Source: Hyphomicrobiales bacterium (GTDB lineage: Bacteria > Pseudomonadota > Alphaproteobacteria > Rhizobiales > Aestuariivirgaceae). From it: DNA of 55,576 bases. Below the pieces are notes generated by a model. The model was not told the origin of the DNA. It worked only from the letters and a program-made list of their open reading frames with translations, and made no database searches. This document shows positions 45,905 to 53,700 of this stretch, one piece after another. Numbering within the stretch: position 1 is the first letter of the stretch; each line of letters starts with the position of its first letter. The translations under genes and the position numbers were made by a program. The stretch spans positions 1 through 55,576 of the forward strand of contig JACPNZ010000034.1 of assembly GCA_016185245.1 (NCBI GenBank), read 5' to 3'.

Positions 45905-46153
45905 ATGAAACTTAGTCTCATGGCGTTCGGGTGGGCTCTGTCGGGCACGCTTGTCGTACTGTTCGTGCTTTGTGCGCTTGCCGCCTTGGTGTTCCCGGAA
46001 TGGCAGCTCGCCCATGGCTGGCTCTCGCTGTTTTCGGCGGCACCGACAGGCAGCATCCGCAATCTTGTTGACGGGATCGTTTTCAGCGTGATCTTCGGCT
46101 GGATCACGGCGGCAGTCCTGGTAACCATTTACAATCGCCTCATCGAGAAGTGA
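45905..46153 (+). CDS. DUF5676-like two-helix membrane protein
   Basis: An 82-residue protein with hydrophobic segments at about 7-32 and 56-77, separated by a polar HGWLSLFSAAPTGSIRNLVDG loop; the pattern matches DUF5676. A GGAGG at 45886-45890 could favour TTG 45896, three codons upstream, in place of ATG 45905. It is 3 bases before the DUF411 gene. These families often share copper or metal-response operons, so a metal role is inferred. Confidence 0.7.
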   Translation: MKLSLMAFGWALSGTLVVLFVLCALAALVFPEWQLAHGWLSLFSAAPTGSIRNLVDGIVFSVIFGWITAAVLVTIYNRLIEK

Positions 46154-46156
46154 GCC

Positions 46157-46612
46157 ATGAACCGTCGCGCTATCTTCGTTGCTTTCCTTGCGGCAACCTC
46201 GATTTTCGCTACCTCCCGAGGCGGTAGGGCAGCTGCATTCCCCAAGGTTGCCGTCTACCGCAATCCCGGCTGCAGTTGCTGTGAAGGCTGGGTGAAGCAC
46301 ATGTCCTCGGCCGGCTTCGAGGTTTCGATTGCGGATGACCCCAATCTTGACGCCCGCCGCGAGAGCTTAAAGATTCCGGCCGAACTCGCCAGCTGTCACA
46401 TCGCACTTGCGGAAGGTTATGCCTTCGAGGGCCATGTTCCCCCTGCCGACATCGTAAGGTTCCTCAATGAGCGGCCATCGGACGCCATCGGTCTCGTGGT
46501 TCCCGGAATGCCGGCGGGATCGCCGGGCATGGGCCCGGAAGGAAGTGGCGGTCCTTACGACGTGTTGATGCTCAAGGCGAATGCCGCACTTGCCGTCTAT
46601 GCCAGCCACTGA
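46157..46612 (+). CDS. DUF411 metal-binding protein
   Basis: A 151-residue exported protein: signal peptide (about 1-26), then VYRNPGCSCCEGWVKHM with the CxCC metal motif, LASCHIALAEGYAFEGHVP and GLVVPGMPAGSPGMG. The pattern is that of DUF411 proteins, which occur in copper and silver resistance operons. It shares an operon with the preceding membrane gene and the 36-residue peptide. The cysteine and methionine-rich mature part fits periplasmic copper binding, which is an inference. Confidence 0.82.
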   Translation: MNRRAIFVAFLAATSIFATSRGGRAAAFPKVAVYRNPGCSCCEGWVKHMSSAGFEVSIADDPNLDARRESLKIPAELASCHIALAEGYAFEGHVPPADIVRFLNERPSDAIGLVVPGMPAGSPGMGPEGSGGPYDVLMLKANAALAVYASH

Positions 46613-46626
46613 TCGGAGGATACATC

Positions 46627-46737
46627 ATGATGCAAGGATTTGGCGGCATGGGGTGGGGCTTGGGACTGGGGAGCCTGCTTGTTCTCGTCCTGCTCGTTCT
46701 CGGGGTGGCAGCTCTCGTCAAATACCTCAAGAGCTGA
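46627..46737 (+). CDS. 36-residue membrane micropeptide
   Basis: MMQGFGGMGWGLGLGSLLVL then VLLVLGVAALVKYLKS: one membrane helix with a Gly/Met-rich N-terminus and a Lys end. A GGAGG site at 46616-46620 sits 6 bases before ATG 46627, and the gene is 14 bases after the DUF411 stop. Similar small membrane peptides occur beside copper proteins. It looks translated, but its function is unknown. Confidence 0.7.
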   Translation: MMQGFGGMGWGLGLGSLLVLVLLVLGVAALVKYLKS

Positions 46738-46836
46738 GAGTTCCTTAAGCCTCTGGCCTCGGCTCGAGTAACCCTGGTCCGCAGCGGGCAAGATAGCTGG
46801 CGAAGTCTGCGGGCGTGCGGCAGTCAGGGAGTTGCC

Positions 46837-46936
46837 GGCCTCGCCGTTCATCGGTCCCTCAAGCACAAATGATGCTACCAGCCCACCGGCGCAGCCTGCA
46901 GGCGGCTGCAGCGGTATCCCAATGGTCCCACAGGCT
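46837..46936 (-). mobile_element. Frameshifted IS630-family transposase remnant
   Basis: On the minus strand one frame reads HWDTAAAACRLRRWAG (compare HWKTTTFVAGLR of IS630) and the shifted frame continues GLVASFVLEGPMNGEA, matching the conserved FVLDGPMNGE region. Only about 33 residues survive with one frameshift. Nothing else of the element is recognisable. Confidence 0.55.
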
Positions 46937-47395
46937 CTTGCAAACGAGCGCGGCCGACGTCCTCTGCCATCGACCGACAGCTTGACTCGACCAGCGCTTA
47001 CGATTGCGTGCGCCGTCGAATTGGGCGGACCGACTTGATTGACCGATGCTGGCATGGCCGCTCCGCCGGCCAATAGCGTGGGGCGGCGGCGGGAAGATCG
47101 TCGACATCTGGGCTTAGGCCATTTCGGTACCGGTCGAGAACGGCGCCAAGCTGGCCATGGCCGACTGGGAACAAAACCGCGCCGGCCAGGAAAATACTAT
47201 GAAGTTGATGGCGAGTGAGGTACTGCCCCCTCCTCAACCGATAGGAATCCAGAATCGGACACCGCTGCCGCTTTCTCGGCGTCAAGTCAGCCATGACGAA
47301 GGTGTGGCGGTGTAGCGATATGGCTGTCATGAAGAAGAAGGGTGCATGGGTCGGGGGAGGGACAGTACCGTACCGCCTGGGCGCCGATCCGATGG

Positions 47396-47470
47396 TTAGT
47401 TTGAGGTTAATGACCAGTGGCTCCGTTAACCTTAATTAACAACAGTCCATCGCAGTTAAACATTAGTTCA
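47396..47470. promoter_or_regulatory. CtrA-like TTAA motifs upstream of the giant adhesin
   Basis: TTAG-N7-TTAA (47396-47410) and TTAA-N7-TTCA (47456-47470) flank a TTAACCTTAATTAAC cluster (47426-47440). The consensus for CtrA is TTAA-N7-TTAA. They lie 290-365 bases before the RTX gene. Binding is not shown. Confidence 0.4.
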
Positions 47471-47760
47471 GATATTGCCCGATGGCGGTGAATCGACATT
47501 GATTTTTTGCTCGCCACGCGTATAAGTTGTTTTGAATTGTAACAGTATGTGGCGTGTCGCGTTCCGGTTGACATGGTAGTATTCTCGCGTTGTCAAAGCT
47601 TGGATTTTGGGCGGTCAAATCAGGCCAAGCCCGATACAGTCGCTAGGCCAGCCAAGAACCCATTCACCATTAGTCACGGCACATCGCTGTCCGGCGGCCG
47701 TCTGGCCCGGCTGTTGCTTGATCGTTGCAATCTTGCGTCATTCCGAATGAGGAGCTTCCC

Positions 47761-50700
47761 ATGGCAACCGTAACCCCAACTTCAGGCGTCGAGACCTATG
47801 CAGGTACGGGTGCAGCAGGCGATACATCAAGCGGTGCCGACACCATCAATGCCGCCAGCAACACCGCCAATGTCGGCGACGTCTGGAACGGTGGCACTGG
47901 CACTGACACCATAGTTCTGAGCACCGCTGCCGGCACGACGCTCGACCTGTCGGTGATGACGGTGACCAGCATCGAAGCGATGACCGGCACCGGCAATGCC
48001 GACACGGTCACCATGACCGCCACGCAACTCACGGGGTTTACCTCCGGCGTCAACCTCGGCGGTGGCACGGATACTCTCAACATCGTGGCGAGCGGCAACA
48101 TCTCGGCAAGCACGATTCCCACTCTTACCAGCGTCGAAGTCGGAAATCTCATTGGCACAACCGGAGATGACACAATCACTCTCACTGGTGGTCAACTCGA
48201 TACCATCATCATCGGCACCGGCACCATCAATCTCGGCAATGGCACCGGCGACACCATCAATCTCACCTCGACCTCGGCCGACCTCAACACTCTCGGCGCG
48301 ACCAATGCTTCCATCCAGGGCGTCGAAGCGATTTCATTCGCCACGGCTGGCTCGGGTATCGCGATCAACCTGAGCGGCCAGTCGGAAGCTTTCGCCATCA
48401 CCGGCAGCGGCAGCACCGACACCATTGAAGGCGGCACCGGTGCCGACACCATCAGCGCCGGCGGCGGCAACGACACGATCAACATCGCCAACGGCGAGTT
48501 TGTCGCGGGCGAATCGATCGACGGAGGTACGGGGACCGACAACATCGTCCTGACGACGAGTGGGGCGACCGTCGATTTCTCGGCCGGAACCGTGACCGGC
48601 GTCGAAACTCTCACCGGCAGCGGCAGCGCCGACACCGTCACCATGACCGCCACCCAGTGGTCCGGTTTCACCACCATCGACCTCGGCGGCGGCACCGACA
48701 ACCTGAACGTGGTGGCAAGCGGCAACATTTCGGCCCTGACAACGCCAACCCTCTCCAGCGTCAACAACAGCAGCCTGACCGGTACGACGGGCACCGATAC
48801 CGTCACCCTTACCGGCGCCCAGCTCGATGCCATCATCGCCGGCTCTGGCACCATCAATCTCGGCACCGGCACCGGCGACACCATCAATCTCACCTCGACC
48901 TCGGCCGACCTCAACACTCTCGGCGCGACCAATGCTTCCATCCAGGGCGTCGAAGCGATTTCATTCGCCACGTCTGGCTCGGGTGTTTCGATCAATCTGA
49001 GCGGCCAGACGGAAGCTTTTACCATCACCGGCAGCGGCAGCGCCGACACTATCGAAGGCGGTACCGGTGCCGACACCATCAGCGCCGGCGGCGGCACCGA
49101 CACGATCAACATCGCCAACGGCGAGTTTGTCGCGGGCGAATCGATCGACGGCGGCGCGGGGACCGATAGCATCGTCCTCACGGATAGTCCGGCGACGGTC
49201 GATTTCTCTGTTGGAACCGTTACAGGCGTCGAGACTCTCGCCGGTAGTGGCGGCGCCGACACCGTCACCATGACCGCCACTCAATGGGCCGGTTTCACCA
49301 CCATCGATCTCGGCGGCGGCATCGACAACCTGAACGTGGTGGCAAGCGGCAACATTTCGGCCCTGACAACGCCAACCCTCTCCAGCGTCAACAACAGCAG
49401 CCTGACCGGCACATCGGGCACCGACACGGTGACCCTGACCGGCGCCCAGCTCGACGCCATCATCGCCGGCACCGGCACCATTAATCTCGGTAACGGCACC
49501 GGCGACACCATCAATCTCACCTCGACCTCGGCCGACCTCAACACTCTCGGCGCCACCGATGCCTCCATTCAGGGCGTCGAGGCGATCTCCGCATCGGGAG
49601 CGGCAGCCGGCGTAACCATCACCCTTACCAATCAGACCGAAGGCTTTACCATTACCGGCAGCGCCAATGCCGATACTCTGACCGGCGGTTCCGGCGCCGA
49701 CACGTTTGTGCTCGCCAACGGCGATTTTGCCGCGGGCGAGTCGATCACCGGCAATGGCGGAACCGATATCGTCTCGGTTACCGGTACAGCCAATTTCTCC
49801 GCCGGAACTCTGGCGTCGGTTGAAACCCTGAACGGCTCGACGGGCGACGAAACGGTGACAATGACCGCGGCCCAGTTCGCCAACCTGACGTCGATCGACC
49901 TCGGCGGCGGCACCGACAGCGTTACTGTGACGGCATCCGGCACCCAGGACATGAGTGCTGCGGCTTCCCTGACGGTTTCCAATACCGAATCGTTGACCCT
50001 GCAGGGCTCGGCCGGCGCCGACACCGTCACTCTGACGGCGGCTCAGTGGGCGGCGTTCAACTCGATCGACCTGGCGGGCGGCATCGACACGCTCAACGTG
50101 GTGGCCAGCGGCAACATCTCGGCGCTGGCAACGCCGACGGTTTCCAATGTCGAGACCGGCAACCTCACCGGAACTGGCGGCACCGACACGGTGACACTCT
50201 CGGGCGCCCAGCTCGACGCCATCATTATCGGGTCCGGTACCATCAATCTCGGCGGCGGCACCGACACGATCAATCTCACATCGACCTCCGCCGACCTCAA
50301 CACACTCGGCGCCACCGATGCCTCGATTCAGGGCGTCGAGGCGATTTCCGCATCGGGAGCGGCAGCCGGCGTAACCATCACGCTTTCCAATCAGACCGAA
50401 AGCTTCACCATCACCGGCAGCGCCAATGCCGACACCCTGACCGGCGGCAGCGGTGCCGATACGATCACCGGCGGCGCCGGTGCCGATACCATCAGCGCCG
50501 GCAGCGGCAACGACACCATCAACATCGCCAATGGCGATTTCGCCGCAGGCGAATCGATCGACGGCGGCGCCAATACCACAGTTGACAGCATCGTACTGAC
50601 GACGAGCGGGGCGACCGTCGATTTCTCGGTCGGAACCGTCACCGGCGTCGAAACACTCACCGGTAGCGGTAGCGCCGACACCGTCACCATGACCGCTACT

Positions 50701-53700
50701 CAATGGGCCGGTTTTACCACCATCGACCTCGGCAGCGGCACCGACAACCTGAATGTGGTGGCCAGCGGCAACATTGCAGCCCTCGGTACGCCGACGCTAA
50801 CTAGCGTCAATAACAGCAGCCTGACCGGCACATCGGGCACCGACACGGTGACCCTGACCGGCGGCCAGCTCGACGCCATCATCGCCGGCACCGGCACCAT
50901 CAATCTCGGCGCCGGCACCGGCGACACCATCAATCTCACCTCGACCTCGGCCGACCTCAATACCCTTGGCGCCACCGATGCCTCCATTCAGGGCGTCGAG
51001 GCGATCTCCGCATCGGGAGCGGCAGCCGGCGTAACCATCACCCTTACCAATCAGACCGAAGGCTTCACCATCACTGGCAGCGCCCAGGCCGATACCATTA
51101 CCGGCAGCAGCGGAACCGATACCATTACCGGTGGCGCCGGCGCCGATACGCTCTCGGGCGGCAACGGGGCCGACACCTTCATTGTCAACAACGGTGATTT
51201 CACCGGTGCGGAATCGATCGACGGCGGCGCGGCCACCGACATCCTGTCGATCGCCGGGACCAACAATTTCTCTACCGGCACACTCACCAACCTCGAAACC
51301 CTGAACGGTTCGGCCGGTGACGACACCGCAACCTTTACCGGAACCCAGTTCAACCAGTTCACCGCCGTCGACCTCGGCAGCGGCACCGATACGATCAATC
51401 TCACCTCCACTTCGACCGGCCTCAACGGCCTCAGCGACGCTAACCTGACCGGCGTGGAGAACATCTCCGCCGCCACCGCGGTGGCGGCCGTCACCATCAA
51501 TCTCGCCAATCAGGCCGAAGGCTTCATCATTACCGGCAGCGCCCAAGCCGATACCCTGACCGGCGGCTCCGGCAACGACACCTTCGTCGTCGCCAGCGGC
51601 GCCTTCACTGGCGCCGAATCGATCACCGGCGGCGGCGGCACCGATACCGTGTCGGTGACCGGCACGGCCAATTTCACCACCGGTACGCTGGCCTCCGTCG
51701 AGAACCTGACCGGCTCGGGCGGCGCCGATACGGTAACCATGACCGCGGCGCAGTTTGCCGGCTTCTCCTCGATCGATCTCGACGGTGGCACGGACAGTTT
51801 GACTGTCACCGTTTCCGGTACCCAGGACCTGAGCTCCGCCAGCTCGCCCACCGTCGCCAACGTCGAATCGTCGATTCTGCAGGGCTCGGCGGGCGTCGAC
51901 ACGGTTACGCTGACCGGTGCGCAGGCTTCGGCCTTCACCCGGATCGACCTCGGCGCCAGCAGCGATACGCTGGTTCTCAAGTCCACCTCGACCGGGCTCA
52001 ACGCCCTTTCCGACGCCAACCTGCTCAATGTCGAGACGATCTCCGCCGCCGGCGCGGCGGCGGGCGTCACCATCAGCCTTGCCAACCAGAGCGAGAACTT
52101 TACCGTTATCGGCAGCTCGCACAATGACACGCTCACCGGTGGGGGCGGCGCCGACACGATCACCGGCGGCGCCGGTGCCGACACGCTCGATGGCGGCGGC
52201 GGAGCCGACACCTTCAATCTCGCCGCCGGCGATTTCGCCGCGGGCGAATCGATCACCGGTGGTGCGGGCAGCGATGCCATCGTGCTGCAGGGAGCCGGCA
52301 CCTATGACTTCACCGCTGGGACTCTGTCCGGTGTCGAGACCCTGGCCGGATCGAGCGGCGCTGACGTGGCAACCATGACCGCTGCGCAGTTCACCGGCTT
52401 CACCGCCATCGATCTTGGCGGTGCTAGCGACAGCCTGACCGTGACCGTCTCCGGCGCCCAGGACCTGAGTGCGGCAACCTTCCCGACCGTTTCCAACACC
52501 GAGTCCATCGTCCTGCAGGGTTCGGCTGGAGCCGATACGATAACCCTCAGTGGTGTCGAAGCCGACCTCTTCAGCAAGATCGACCTCGACGGCGACGCCG
52601 ACACGCTGGTGCTGACTTCCACCTCCACCGGACTCAACGCCCTCTCCGACGCCAATCTGGTCAATGTCGAGACAATCTCCGCCGCCGGCGCGGCGGCGAG
52701 CGTTACCATCGATCTGACCAATCAGAGCGAAGGCCTCACCATTATTGGCAGCGCCCATGCCGACACGCTGACCGGCGGTTCGGGCGCCGATACTTTCAAT
52801 CTCGCCACAGGTGATTTCGCCGCGGGCGAATCGATCGCCGGCGGCAGTGGCACCGACACCATTGCCCTGACTTCGGCCGGCGCTTCCTATGACCTTTCCG
52901 CCGGCACGGTGACGGGTGTCGAGAACATTCTCGGTGCCTCTGGCAATGAGACGTTGACGCTGACAGCGGCCCAATTCCTCTCCCTGTCGTCGATCGACAT
53001 GGGGGCTGGAAGCAATGACAGCCTGGTCATCAAGGTTGACGGCGCGCTCGATCTCAGTGTCGCAACCCTGCCCACACTCACTGGCGTTGAGTCGATCACT
53101 CTCCAGGGCGCCGGCGCCGACGATACGGTGACCCTGACCGGTGCCCAGGCATCGATCTTCAGTCTGATCGAACTGGACGGCGGCAGCGACACGCTCAATC
53201 TGCTGTCGACCTCCACCGGCCTCAATGCCCTGGGTGACGGCAATCTTACCGGGGTCGAGGCGATTTCCGCGGCCGGAGCGGCGGCCGGAGTCACCATCAA
53301 TCTGGCCAATCAGTCGGAAGGCTTCGCTCTCACCGGCAGTGTGCATGATGACGTTCTTTCGGGCGGTGCGGGGACCGATTCCATCGACGGTGGCGCCGGC
53401 AACGACCTGATCACCAGCAACGACAACACCGGGCCCGACACCATCGACGGCGGCGCCGACACCGACACCCTGGTTCTGTCTCGCAACAGCTCGGGCATTG
53501 GCCTCACCGTCGACATCAGCGCCGGCGGCGGCGGCACCGACATTGGCGACGGGACGACCATTGCCAACATCGAGGTGCTGAACTTCCACGGCGGCTCGGG
53601 TATCGACACGGTGACCGGCGGCAGCCTCGCCGATACCCTCAATGGCGGGGTCGGCGCCGATGTCATCAACGGCGGCGATGGCAACGATACCATCATCAGC

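Larger units (their letters stand above)
46738..47760. other. About 1 kb of decayed intergenic DNA
   Basis: Besides the IS630 remnant, the + strand from about 47130 reads PVENGAKLAMADWEQNRAGQ then ENTMKLMASEVLP, which looks like the 3' end of a lost gene (possibly an LLM-type oxidoreductase; unsure). The 47390-47480 part is AT-rich and holds TTAA motifs. No intact gene was seen. Confidence 0.5.

Noticed and set aside
47549-47773. A 74-codon plus frame ahead of the RTX gene
   Set aside because: It overlaps the RTX start in another frame and has no ribosome-binding site or known motif.
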